Part shown: in pieces, positions 8,809 through 17,403 of the stretch
How positions within the stretch are numbered: the stretch's first letter is position 1
How the letters are laid out: every line of letters begins with the position of its first letter
NCBI RefSeq assembly: GCF_013155265.1
Contig: NZ_JABJXU010000002.1
Location: 62,001-126,000 of the forward strand
Direction: 5' to 3'
DNA from: Enterococcus sp. MMGLQ5-1
GTDB lineage: Bacteria > Bacillota > Bacilli > Lactobacillales > Streptococcaceae
Length of the DNA: 64,000 nt
Translations under genes and position numbers: made by a program
Notes under the pieces: model-generated
Databases searched by the model: none
What the model was told of the DNA's origin: nothing
The model's input: only the letters and a program-made list of their open reading frames with translations

Positions 8809-10794
8809 ATGTTCGACACAACAGACCAACTCGCAATAAATACCATCCGTACCTTAAGTATGGATATGATTCAACAGGCTAACTCAGGTCATCCCGGCTT
8901 ACCAATGGGGGCAGCGCCAATGGCTTATGTGCTATGGTCACGCCATTTGAAGGTTAATGCCAAAACCAGCCGTAACTGGACGAATCGTGACCGTTTTGTC
9001 TTATCGGCAGGGCATGGTTCAGCCTTGCTTTACAGCTTATTACATCTTGGTGGTTACGATTTATCAATTGACGATTTAAAACAATTTCGTCAATGGGGCT
9101 CAAAGACACCCGGTCATCCAGAGGTCAATCACACTGATGGCGTCGAGGCAACGACAGGACCGTTGGGTCAAGGAATTGCCAACGCTGTCGGGATGGCAAT
9201 GGCCGAAGCACATTTAGCTGCGACCTATAATCAACCGGAATTTCCAATCGTTGATCACTATACCTACGCTTTGAATGGTGATGGCGATTTGATGGAAGGT
9301 GTGTCACAGGAGGCGGCTTCATTAGCAGGTCATTTAAAGCTAGGCAAGCTGATTTTATTCTATGATTCGAACGATATTTCATTGGACGGACCAACCTCTA
9401 AGGCCTTTACTGAAAATGTCGGTGCGCGCTTTGAAGCATACGGCTGGCAACATATTCTTGTTAAAGATGGCAATGATTTGGCAGCAATCGAAGCGGCAAT
9501 TAATGCGGCGAAGGCTGAAACCGAACGCCCAACGCTAATTGAGGTCAAAACAGTAATTGGCTTTGGCGCAGAAAATCAAGGGACCTCGGCTGTTCATGGT
9601 GCGCCTTTAGGTGACGCGGGTGTTACTTTCGCTAAAGCAAGCTACGGGTGGGATTATCCAGCCTTTAGCGTGCCTGATGAAGTGGCAACACGCTTTTCAG
9701 AAACCTTAAACGAACGTGGCGAACAAGCAGAAGCGGACTGGAATGCTTTATTTACAGAATATCAGGCAGCTTATCCAGAATTAGCAGCGCAATATTTAAA
9801 GGCTTTTTCAGCAGAAAAGGCTGAACTTTCAGATTTACCAGTCTACGAGGTCGGGACCTCAGCAGCCAGTCGTGTGACCTCTAAAGAGACGATTCAAGCG
9901 ATTTCAGCGCAGCTACCAGAATTCTGGGGTGGCTCAGCCGATCTCTCAGCATCTAATAATACGATGGTCTCAGCAGAAACGGACTTCCAAGCGGACAATT
10001 ACGCTGGCCGCAATATTTGGTTTGGTGTGCGTGAATTTGCGATGGGTGCGACGATGAACGGGATTGCCCTGCATGGTGGCACGAAGGTTTACGGCGGCAC
10101 ATTCTTCGTCTTTTCAAACTACCTTTTACCAGCGATTCGGATGGCAGCAATTCAAAGCCTGCCAGTGACCTATGTCTTTACCCATGACTCGATTGCGGTC
10201 GGTGAGGACGGACCAACGCATGAGCCAGTTGAACAGCTCGCTTCACTCCGTTCCATGCCAAACCTACAGGTGCTTCGCCCAGCAGATGGCAATGAGGTAG
10301 TAGCAGCTTGGGAGCTGGCGCTTCAAACGACTGACAAGCCAACAGCGCTTATTTTAACTCGTCAAAATCTACCTGTTCTTGAGGGGACATTAGAGAATGC
10401 GCGTCAAAATGTGGCTAAGGGTGGTTATGTAGTTAGTGCAGAGGAGGATACCTTAGATGGCATTCTAATTGCGACCGGAAGTGAGGTTAAGCTAGCGATT
10501 GATGCACAGGTAGCCTTAAAACAACAGGGCAAGCATGTTCGGGTGATTTCATTACCAAGCTTTGATTTATTTGAAGCACAAGACGCTGAGTACAAGGAAG
10601 GTGTTTTACCAAAAGAAGTGACTAAGCGTTTGGCAATCGAAGCCGGTACAAGCTACGGCTGGGGCAAGTATGTTGGCTTAGAGGGCAGCACAGTAACGGT
10701 TGATAAGTGGGGTGCTTCAGCACCGGGCGATAAAATCTTTGAGGAATATGGTTTTACCGTTGAAAATATTGTTTCAAAATTTTTAAATTTATAA
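8809..10794 (+). CDS. tkt: Transketolase
   Basis: The 661-residue protein is full length for the family. The thiamine-diphosphate domain carries [10 protein letters not shown] (about 26-35), HGSALLY (about 69) and the GDGDLMEG motif (about 155). The central pyrimidine-binding domain has GVREFAMG near 405 and a THDS...EDGPTHEP stretch near 455-470. It transfers two-carbon units between sugar phosphates in the non-oxidative pentose phosphate pathway (cytosol). The ATG at 8809 follows TAGGAGAAGAT. It is monocistronic, and the 3' flank holds hairpin element 1. Codon use is noticeably richer in GC than the surrounding genes, consistent with high expression. Confidence 0.97.
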   Translation: MFDTTDQLAINTIRTLSMDMIQQANSGHPGLPMGAAPMAYVLWSRHLKVNAKTSRNWTNRDRFVLSAGHGSALLYSLLHLGGYDLSIDDLKQFRQWGSKTPGHPEVNHTDGVEATTGPLGQGIANAVGMAMAEAHLAATYNQPEFPIVDHYTYALNGDGDLMEGVSQEAASLAGHLKLGKLILFYDSNDISLDGPTSKAFTENVGARFEAYGWQHILVKDGNDLAAIEAAINAAKAETERPTLIEVKTVIGFGAENQGTSAVHGAPLGDAGVTFAKASYGWDYPAFSVPDEVATRFSETLNERGEQAEADWNALFTEYQAAYPELAAQYLKAFSAEKAELSDLPVYEVGTSAASRVTSKETIQAISAQLPEFWGGSADLSASNNTMVSAETDFQADNYAGRNIWFGVREFAMGATMNGIALHGGTKVYGGTFFVFSNYLLPAIRMAAIQSLPVTYVFTHDSIAVGEDGPTHEPVEQLASLRSMPNLQVLRPADGNEVVAAWELALQTTDKPTALILTRQNLPVLEGTLENARQNVAKGGYVVSAEEDTLDGILIATGSEVKLAIDAQVALKQQGKHVRVISLPSFDLFEAQDAEYKEGVLPKEVTKRLAIEAGTSYGWGKYVGLEGSTVTVDKWGASAPGDKIFEEYGFTVENIVSKFLNL

Positions 10795-10908
10795 GCTAGA
10801 AAAGAATAAGATTAATTTTTACCGCAATGCAGTGGCTTGTTAAATTTTAATGCATATAGATTTTTTTAGCCTAGGTAACCTGAAGCTCAAGCAGCTTCTA
10901 ATATAAAT

Positions 10909-11110
10909 ATAGGGGTTGGGACAAAAGTCCTAACCCCTATCTTAATGTTTGTAATTTTCGGGCTTTCTCTCTCAAAACTGTTCAAATAGATACGTCATTC
11001 GGTCAGACAGAAAACATCTGACTGTATAAACGAATGACTCGTCTATTTTTCACAGTTTTAATCCTAGAGAGTAAGCACCTTGTTTTACGTCGTTAAATGT
11101 CTTTTGTACC
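10909..11110 (+). repeat. Modular hairpin element 1 (minimal form: two ends plus one module E)
   Basis: The left end is a perfect inverted repeat at 10909-10940 built around GGGACAAAAGTCC. It is followed by a spacer like that of element 2 (GTAATTT), one copy of palindromic module E (10960-11081) and the right end TACGTCGTTAAATGTCTTTTGT. The right end read in reverse begins ACAAAAGAC, so the two ends share a short terminal inverted repeat. It starts 115 bp after the tkt stop. The left hairpin could also act as a transcription terminator. Confidence 0.75.
10960..11081 (+). repeat. Palindromic module E, copy 1
   Basis: This ~120-bp imperfect palindrome has an outer stem CTCTC..AAAACTG pairing with CAGTTTT..GAGAG, a middle stem AATAGATACGTCAT pairing with ATGACTCGTCTATT, and an inner stem GTCAGA pairing with TCTGAC. 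Two closer copies occur in tandem at 20619-20740 and 20748-20870. Confidence 0.75.
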
Positions 11111-11155
11111 ATCTCCTTTTTATTTTTGGATGATTGCTACAATTATAAATATTAG

Positions 11156-11200
11156 CTAAAAACATATTAAGGAGAATACCTTAGTATGTTTTTGATTATA
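11156..11200. terminator. Hairpin with flanking A/T runs
   Basis: AAAAACATATTAAGG pairs with CCTTAGTATGTTTTT around a short loop. It could be a bidirectional terminator, but no gene ends close by on either strand, so it may be left from a lost gene. Confidence 0.35.
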
Positions 11201-11261
11201 TTTTTAGCTTTAAGATAGCTTAAGAACGAAAAAGATTTGAAGCTGATGCTTAATTATTAAA

Positions 11262-11412
11262 GTATAAACTATGTTTGTCAATTTCTTTTTTAAATTGCGG
11301 GGGTGCCTTGATAAATGGCGGCTTATAATTTATGTCCCTTTATTCAAATAATTTGAAATGTAAAAAAGAACTGGAATTTTAACTTTCCAGTTTCTTCCTT
11401 ATCCGATAAATG
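11262..11412. repeat. Left inverted repeat flanking the MucBP island
   Basis: This ~150 bp matches the reverse complement of 13351-13504 along its length, with scattered differences. Shared landmarks include TTGTCAATTTC at the outer end, the CATTTATTC/CCTTTATTC stretch, and the block TGAAATGTAAAAAAGAAC. The inner edge contains the last codons of a resolvase-like frame. Confidence 0.75.
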
Positions 11413-11712
11413 CTCATATCGTTTGCTCCAGTCATATTTTGAATGGATGCGACTGCCCTCTTAAAAGTAAATCCTTGTTTAAGTTTTTCAGGACAGTTAC
11501 CAAAATGCCCCCGTACTCTTACAGCTGCTAGTCATTCCAATATTAAATTTCGTTCAAATTCCGCAAAAAGTGAAAAATTAATTGAATAGTAGAACTTGAT
11601 TTATCCATGATGATATATTTTCTTATGTACTGTGAAAACTCACACCCTGTTCATTTAATTGATTCACTAAAAAAAATAGACCCTCTATATTTCTTTCTAA
11701 TCGATTTTATCG
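11379..11712 (-). pseudogene. Serine resolvase/invertase, C-terminal remnant
   Basis: On the minus strand a degraded frame reads RLERNIEGL, then LVNQLNEQGVSFHS, a stop, then MDKSSSTIQLIFHF in a shifted frame, FAEFERNLILE, another stop, and RVRGHFGNCPEKLKQ before a helix-turn-helix tail ending in SIYRIRKKLES and TAA at 11379. These are the linker helix and DNA-binding parts of Tn3/Tn552-type serine resolvases or invertases. The catalytic N-terminal domain (with the active serine) is missing, and at least two stops and two frame changes are present. It is not functional. It points away from the MucBP gene. Confidence 0.8.
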
Positions 11713-11794
11713 TAGGATAAAGTTATTTATTGTGAATTTTATAATTTTATGTTTAAATTAATTAACAATATCTTTAAGGGGGGACTTATATGCT

Positions 11795-13258
11795 ATGCAT
11801 AAGAAAAAGATTATATGCTTGTTAGTAGGTTTTGTTTTTTTTATTTCTTTTTTTAGTAGCTCAATTGTACTGGCAACTGAAGACGATTCAACCAGTACTA
11901 TTGTGTATAATTATGCTTCAATTGATACGTTGACAGATGAACAAAGAAATAACATCATACAAGGGGATCCTAGTGAAACCACTCTACACGATAGTGAAAA
12001 CTATTTATTTGTTTATCAAAAAAAAGATTTAAAAACTGAACAGAATCAAAATAGTAATGTTTCTGGAAATAAAATGCTGCTGAAAACAGGGGATACTGGC
12101 CTTAATAAGGGATTGGTTATTTTAGGTTCTATTTTTATTTTGGGAAGTATTGTCTTTTTTATTTGGAAAAAGAAACAGAGAAAGCATCTTTTATTAATCT
12201 TTATTTTCTTAGGCGGAAGTGGGTTCATAGGTTCGTTTGCGTATGCAATCGAACAAGAGTATTTGAGAGAACCTGTATCTGTAATTGTGCCTAAAGGAAC
12301 GAAAGAGACAAAAAAACCAGAAGTAATAACAGGTTACACTTATATAGGGTACATTCATACTTTTGATAACAATACTGCTCCCATTCCTGAAAAAAAGGGA
12401 ATAGTAATCGTTAATTATCAAAATGAGAACGGAGATACACTAATACCTAGTGAAACCTTAGAAGGAACTCTTGGGGAAGCATTTGAAACAATACTCAAAG
12501 ATATTGAAGGCTATAGTTACAAAGAAGTAGAGGGTAATCCAAAGGGTGTTTTTAGAGAAACAACTCAAGTTGTAACATATGTGTATACAAAAATGCCTGT
12601 TGTGGAAGGAAATATACTTATTAATTATGTGGATCAAGAAGGAAATGAGATACATGAATCACAAACGATTAGTGGTAATCTAGGCGATCTCTATGATGCT
12701 TCAACAGACAATTATCAGTTAAAAATTGAAGGATATACATTAGATACTACAAAATTACCAAGTAATATTAAAGGGTTAATTAGACAGCAAACGCAAGAAG
12801 TAAGATTTGTTTACAGTAAAGAAGTACAGGAAGCTACAATTACCATTAAGTTTATTGGTAGCGATGGGAATCCGTTCACTCTGTATAATTTAATGACGTA
12901 TAAGAATGGTTCTCTTGTTCCTAGATACCCTAATTTGGATAAATATCATATGCAATTGGACTACAATCAACAACTATACAACCAAGGAGAACAAGTACCT
13001 AACATTGTTTTACAAAGCAAAATAGGTGAAACATATTCTTTGCCAGAGAAAATGACATTCAAGATATTAGATGCGGAAGGAAATGAAGTGTCACAAGTTG
13101 GTTCTATAAATGAAGATGGAAGTTACAGTGGAGTAAGGTATTGGCAAAATTATAACCAAATACCAGATAATCGAGAAGGGATTGTTGATTCTGAAAGTAT
13201 AGTAATTACCTATAGAATATTAGCTTATGCATTTTCAACTCCACCTGATGAAGAATAA
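11795..13258 (+). CDS. MucBP-repeat surface protein with internal sortase-like signal
   Basis: The 487-residue protein has a signal peptide (about 5-28), a short extracellular stretch, then LLKTGD (95-100), a membrane helix (106-124), basic KKKQRKH (125-131) and a second helix (132-150). Three MucBP-like repeats begin near residues 202, 272 and 346 (NYQNENGDTL, NYVDQEGNEI, KFIGSDGNPF). The first 131 residues look like a complete small LPXTG-anchored protein with Leu in place of Pro. MucBP domains bind mucin or other host or surface ligands in lactobacilli and listeria. AAGGGGGG precedes the ATG at 11795. Codon use is AT-rich (many AGA, ATA) unlike neighbours, and inverted repeats flank it, so transfer is likely. 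It lacks a C-terminal anchor. Confidence 0.75.
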   Translation: MHKKKIICLLVGFVFFISFFSSSIVLATEDDSTSTIVYNYASIDTLTDEQRNNIIQGDPSETTLHDSENYLFVYQKKDLKTEQNQNSNVSGNKMLLKTGDTGLNKGLVILGSIFILGSIVFFIWKKKQRKHLLLIFIFLGGSGFIGSFAYAIEQEYLREPVSVIVPKGTKETKKPEVITGYTYIGYIHTFDNNTAPIPEKKGIVIVNYQNENGDTLIPSETLEGTLGEAFETILKDIEGYSYKEVEGNPKGVFRETTQVVTYVYTKMPVVEGNILINYVDQEGNEIHESQTISGNLGDLYDASTDNYQLKIEGYTLDTTKLPSNIKGLIRQQTQEVRFVYSKEVQEATITIKFIGSDGNPFTLYNLMTYKNGSLVPRYPNLDKYHMQLDYNQQLYNQGEQVPNIVLQSKIGETYSLPEKMTFKILDAEGNEVSQVGSINEDGSYSGVRYWQNYNQIPDNREGIVDSESIVITYRILAYAFSTPPDEE

Positions 13259-13350
13259 TGCCTTAAAAATTGTCATTGTAAAATCGAAATATATGTTATT
13301 TGTAGGAATAAGCATCGCGTAATTTAAATAAAAAATAGACAAATTTAAGA

Positions 13351-13504
13351 CAATTTATCGAATAAAGAAAGAACTGGGAAGCTAAAATTCCAGTTCTTTT
13401 TTACATTTCAAAGTATTTGAATAAATGGGCTGAAATTATAAACCGTTATTTGTCGAGGCAAAAAAAACCGTCATTTAAAAAGGAAATTGACAACTATGTT
13501 TAAT
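13351..13504. repeat. Right inverted repeat flanking the MucBP island
   Basis: This is the reverse-complement partner of 11262-11412. Its inner edge encodes, on the plus strand, a resolvase-like tail KTIYRIKKELGS followed by TAA at about 13382, matching the minus-strand tail of the left copy (SIYRIRKKLES). The outer end carries TTGACA (13487-13492), a possible promoter -35 box directed toward the PTS operon. Confidence 0.75.
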
Positions 13505-13556
13505 AAATTTTTTATATACTTAGTCAATGTCTACATTAATAATGTAATTTATCCTG

Positions 13557-13575
13557 TATGAAAGCGTTATCATTA
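13557..13575 (+). promoter_or_regulatory. cre site (CcpA operator) of the mannosylglycerate PTS operon
   Basis: TATGAAAGCGTTATCATTA fits the catabolite-responsive element consensus (WTGNAARCGNWWWCA). It lies about 45 bp before the regulator start and downstream of a likely promoter (TTGACA at 13487 with an AT-rich -10 near 13511), a position suited to repression by CcpA when glucose is present. Confidence 0.7.
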
Positions 13576-13616
13576 GTTATAAACTGAAAGTGTAGTTAGG
13601 GGGTGTCAATATAAAT

Positions 13617-15533
13617 ATGGAACTTGATAATCGACAAATCATGATACTAAATTTTTTACTGGAAAATGATCATACAACTTATCAAGAATTATCATCCGAG
13701 CTAAAAATATCGACAAAAACGGTAGGAAAGGCAATTAGCAATCTTCAAGAGGTACTAAAGGCGCACACTAATTTAAAAATCATTGTTCAGCCTAAAAAAG
13801 GAGTTTCCTTAGTAGGAAATAAAGATGAGGTAATGAGCTTATTATCAGACTTTGAGGTTGCTAAGGTAGATACGCTAGAGGATCGAGTGACTGATACGAT
13901 TGCGAAGCTATTAAACACGAATTCATCTTTGAAAATTCAAGATTTGGCAGATGGCCTTTATGTTAGTCGGTCAACGATGGAAACTACAATCAAAGCGGTT
14001 AGACATAAATTGAATAAATACGATATAAATTTAATTTCCAATCGTAATGGTCTAAAAATTCAAGCAGATGAAAAAAATAAGCGCCGTTTAATGTCAGAGG
14101 TTGTTAATTATTATTGGGGAGGCTTTACGGCATCTACTAATAAATCGGCACTTTTAAATTTGAATATTAATTTGATTGGGGAGGCGAATTATTTTTTAAA
14201 TCAAGAAATCTTGAAGCGAGTGGGTCGATTACTTAATTATTTTATGAATCAGACAAAACTACAGTTTACGGATTATGAATTTCAAACGTTAGCGATTCAC
14301 TTAGCGATTGCGATAGAAAGAATTGAATCCAAGCATTTTTTATTGCAAGCAGACCAGCACGAAAATCCAATTTTAGAAAATACTGCTCTATTGGTTCAAT
14401 TACTTGAACAGGAATTCATAATTGAGATACCAGAATATGAACAGGCTTATATTGATATCCATATTTCCGCAATTGAAAAAAATGCAATGAATTATCCTTT
14501 AGACGATTTAAAGCTACCCTATTTGGATATGGGTGAACAGCTTAAGGCTATTTTGTTAGAATCACTTGCTGATTTAAAGGTTGATTCAGAACTGATTAAT
14601 CATTTGATACTTCATCTGAATGCCGCAATTAAACGACTACGCTTAGGTGTTAAGATTTATAATCCTTATACCGATAAAATTAAAGCCTCTTTTAAAAGGG
14701 CGTTTATGATTAGTGTTGATTTACTTGAAAAAATTGAGCATGAATTCCAGGTTCAGTTTGATGATGCTGAAATTGCTTATGTGACGCTTCATATTCAATC
14801 TTTTTTAGATCGCTGTAGGTCGAATCAGCTTGCAGTAATTTTGGTTTGTAGTAGTGGCTATGGTACATCTAAATTATTGGAGCAGCGAATTAATCAAAGC
14901 TTATCTGATTTAATTAAAATTAAAAAGGTATTAAGCATCAATGCACTTCATCACGAGACTATTAGAGATGAACTGGTGGTTAGCACAATCCCAATTGAAA
15001 ACGCTGATTTTCCTGTTATTGTTGTTAGTCCCTTAATGCTAGAAGGGGATATTAATCGAATTAAGCAATATTTAAAAATGACCTATAATCGCGAGAACCC
15101 CTTTTTATCATTGCTAGATGAAAAATTTTCTTTTTTTAATAAAAAAATAGGTGATACACAGCAAAATGTCCTAGAAATGATTGCGCAGCAATTACGAGCT
15201 GCTAAATATGGTAAAAAAGGGATTCTCGAAAATGCGATTAAAAGAGAGATACTTGCCTCAACAGCGCTTAATGACTTCGCAATGCCACATGCTGAAATTA
15301 GCTTTGTCAATGAGCCAGTCATTAGTATTTATATTAATCCAGAAGGGATTGACTGGAATGGCAGTCGAGTTTATATTGTATTTTTCTTTGCTCTCAACGA
15401 GCAGGTAAAGCCTGAAATAAATCGAATTTATGAAATTTTTAATGAAATTGTTTCAAATCATCAGCTATTAGTAAACTTACGAGCTAGTTCCTCTTTTGAA
15501 GAATTAGTAAATATATTGAAAGAGGCGATTTAA
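13617..15533 (+). CDS. PRD-containing transcriptional activator of a PTS operon (MtlR/ManR-like)
   Basis: The 638-residue protein has two N-terminal helix-turn-helix regions (about 8-60 and 95-145). Two PTS regulation domains follow: the first with IHLAIAIERI near 225, the second with YVTLHIQSFLDR near 385. Next come an EIIB-like domain with CSSGYGTSKLL near 410 and an EIIA-like domain with FAMPHAE near 556. In such regulators PTS phosphorylation of PRD histidines controls activity. It overlaps the downstream EIIA gene by one base (TAATG), so it likely controls its own operon. The ATG at 13617 follows TTAGGGGG by about 13 bases. Confidence 0.9.
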   Translation: MELDNRQIMILNFLLENDHTTYQELSSELKISTKTVGKAISNLQEVLKAHTNLKIIVQPKKGVSLVGNKDEVMSLLSDFEVAKVDTLEDRVTDTIAKLLNTNSSLKIQDLADGLYVSRSTMETTIKAVRHKLNKYDINLISNRNGLKIQADEKNKRRLMSEVVNYYWGGFTASTNKSALLNLNINLIGEANYFLNQEILKRVGRLLNYFMNQTKLQFTDYEFQTLAIHLAIAIERIESKHFLLQADQHENPILENTALLVQLLEQEFIIEIPEYEQAYIDIHISAIEKNAMNYPLDDLKLPYLDMGEQLKAILLESLADLKVDSELINHLILHLNAAIKRLRLGVKIYNPYTDKIKASFKRAFMISVDLLEKIEHEFQVQFDDAEIAYVTLHIQSFLDRCRSNQLAVILVCSSGYGTSKLLEQRINQSLSDLIKIKKVLSINALHHETIRDELVVSTIPIENADFPVIVVSPLMLEGDINRIKQYLKMTYNRENPFLSLLDEKFSFFNKKIGDTQQNVLEMIAQQLRAAKYGKKGILENAIKREILASTALNDFAMPHAEISFVNEPVISIYINPEGIDWNGSRVYIVFFFALNEQVKPEINRIYEIFNEIVSNHQLLVNLRASSSFEELVNILKEAI

Positions 15534-15979
15534 TGTTTAGCGAAAAAATTGATGACAAAAATATTCTAATGAATTTGGATGTCAAAACAAAAAATGAAGT
15601 AATTGAGCGGCTGTCTGAAATTCTAGTGATAAATGGTTTTATTTCTGATATTGAGCAATTCAAAAAGGATGTTTTTGACCGAGAATCACACATGACTACA
15701 GGCATTGGAAACGCCATTGCGATTCCACATGGTAAGAGCTCATCAGTGATCGAATCTACTGTGATTGTTGCTAAATTAAAGCAGCCGATTGAGTGGGCAG
15801 CGTTAGATAAGCAACCTGTCAATCTTGTCTTTTTATTAGCAATTAAGGAGGCAGATAAAGGAAATGAGCATCTGCGTTTTTTAGCGGAGCTTTCTGGAAA
15901 ACTGATGGATGATGATTTTGTTCAGCGGCTTAAAGCAGCGCAGGATAAAGACACGTTAATTAAAGCATTAAGCTTTTAA
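15533..15979 (+). CDS. PTS fructose-family EIIA component
   Basis: The 148-residue EIIA domain of the fructose/mannitol type has the phospho-acceptor His66 in AIPHGKSS. It receives phosphate from HPr and passes it to the EIIB encoded next. It is a stand-alone polypeptide, whereas E. coli MngA fuses A, B and C. It overlaps the regulator gene by one base and is followed 19 bp later by EIIB. Confidence 0.93.
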   Translation: MFSEKIDDKNILMNLDVKTKNEVIERLSEILVINGFISDIEQFKKDVFDRESHMTTGIGNAIAIPHGKSSSVIESTVIVAKLKQPIEWAALDKQPVNLVFLLAIKEADKGNEHLRFLAELSGKLMDDDFVQRLKAAQDKDTLIKALSF

Positions 15980-15998
15980 ATATAAGGAGGAGATTTTA

Positions 15999-16313
15999 AT
16001 GACAAAAATGGTAGCAGTAACAGCTTGTATTGCAGGTATCGCACATACCTATATGTCAAAGGCAAATTTAGAAAAATTTGCTAAGAAAAATGGCGTTGAG
16101 ATTAAAGTTGAAACACAAGGTGCAATGGGAATGGAAAATAAGCTATCAGAGGCAGACATTAAAGCAGCGGATGTAGTTATTTTCGCAGTAGATACGAACG
16201 TTTCTGAGCGTGAAAGATTTGAAGGCAAGAAAATATTAACCGTTGGGACCTCTGAAGTAGTAAGGGATGGTGAGAAAACAATAGAACAGGCGTTAGCTTT
16301 AATTCATAACTAA
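15999..16313 (+). CDS. PTS fructose-family EIIB component
   Basis: The 104-residue EIIB of the fructose superfamily has the phospho-acceptor Cys10 in VTACIAGIAHTYM. The GAMGMENKL stretch (about 42-50) corresponds to the family's ETQGxxGxxNxL motif. It passes phosphate from EIIA to the sugar during import through the EIIC encoded 23 bp downstream. AAGGAGGAG gives strong translation. Confidence 0.94.
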   Translation: MTKMVAVTACIAGIAHTYMSKANLEKFAKKNGVEIKVETQGAMGMENKLSEADIKAADVVIFAVDTNVSERERFEGKKILTVGTSEVVRDGEKTIEQALALIHN

Positions 16314-16336
16314 TTATTTATAAGGGGGTATTATTA

Positions 16337-17377
16337 ATGGATATTAAAAAACAAGGTAAAGAAATATTAAATCATTTTCAAAGTGGTGTATCCTATATGA
16401 TTCCGTTAGTCGTAGCAGCAGGATTACTAACTTCGATTGCCGTTATTTTTGGTGGAACAGGTGTTTGGGACCAAACTGATACCTTCTGGGGTGTTTTACG
16501 AATGATTGGTCAAACAGGTCTACAGTTTATTGTGCCAATGATTTCAGCATATATTGCCTATTCAATTGCTGATCGTCCAGGGCTGGCACCCGCCTTTATT
16601 ACTGGTATGATGTGTCAAAATCTAGGAATGGGATTTATCGGTGGGATGGTTGCAGGTCTTGCCTGTGGTTATATCGCCAACGCTTTAAAGAAGGTTAAAG
16701 TACCGGTTCAAATTATTAGCTTGAAATCAATTATGCTAATCCCTTTTGTGACGACGCTTGTAGTTGGCGTGCTGCTTTGGTATGTTCTTGCAACACCAAT
16801 CCAAGCGATGACAACCGGCCTGACTGCTTGGCTGGAGGGAATGACTGGTGCTAATGCAGCATTAATGTCTGCAATTCTTGGAGCGATGATGGCATTTGAC
16901 ATGGGTGGACCAATCAATAAAATAGCTTATGCTTTTGGTGTGGCTTCCTTTTCAAGTGGTAGCTTTGGAGCAAGCACAGCAATGTTATTAGCGATTGCAA
17001 TCCCACCTTTTGGCATGTTTTTAGCAACCTTATTGAATAAAAAGCTTTACGATGAATCTGAGCGCGATAATGCAAAGACCGCAATGATTATGGGCTTAGT
17101 AGGTATTACAGAAGGCACAATTCCCTTTGCGGTGAAAGATCCCCTACGTGTTATTCCGAGCATTGTCGTTGGGACTGCAGCAGGCTGTGCATTGAATGGC
17201 TTTTTCGGTATCACACAGGCAACGATGCTTTCAACATTTATGGCAATTCCTTTTGTTTCAAACATACCATTGTATATTGTTTCGATTGCTGTCGGTGGAA
17301 TTATAACAGCATTAATGGTCAATGCGCTAAAATCTATTAAATACAAAAAAGAAGCACAAACAATCGAGCCCAAATAG
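16337..17377 (+). CDS. PTS fructose-family EIIC component (permease)
   Basis: The 346-residue membrane protein has about eight to nine hydrophobic segments. It carries the EIIC-fructose landmarks SYMIPLVVAAG (about 19-29), YIAYSIADRPGLAPA (near 68-82), FDMGGPINK (near 188) and GITEGTIPFA (near 257). It translocates and, with EIIB, phosphorylates the sugar. Its closest relatives in operons with GH38 enzymes import 2-O-alpha-mannosylglycerate, and that is the inferred substrate here; it could be another mannosyl compound. The GH38 gene starts 26 bp downstream. Confidence 0.92.
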   Translation: MDIKKQGKEILNHFQSGVSYMIPLVVAAGLLTSIAVIFGGTGVWDQTDTFWGVLRMIGQTGLQFIVPMISAYIAYSIADRPGLAPAFITGMMCQNLGMGFIGGMVAGLACGYIANALKKVKVPVQIISLKSIMLIPFVTTLVVGVLLWYVLATPIQAMTTGLTAWLEGMTGANAALMSAILGAMMAFDMGGPINKIAYAFGVASFSSGSFGASTAMLLAIAIPPFGMFLATLLNKKLYDESERDNAKTAMIMGLVGITEGTIPFAVKDPLRVIPSIVVGTAAGCALNGFFGITQATMLSTFMAIPFVSNIPLYIVSIAVGGIITALMVNALKSIKYKKEAQTIEPK

Positions 17378-17403
17378 TAAATTAGAAAGGTAGGCCATTT
17401 TTT

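Noticed and set aside
15181-15408. Plus-strand frame within the PRD regulator
   Set aside because: It lies in another frame of the EIIA-like domain and lacks a ribosome site. The regulator frame has domain motifs throughout.
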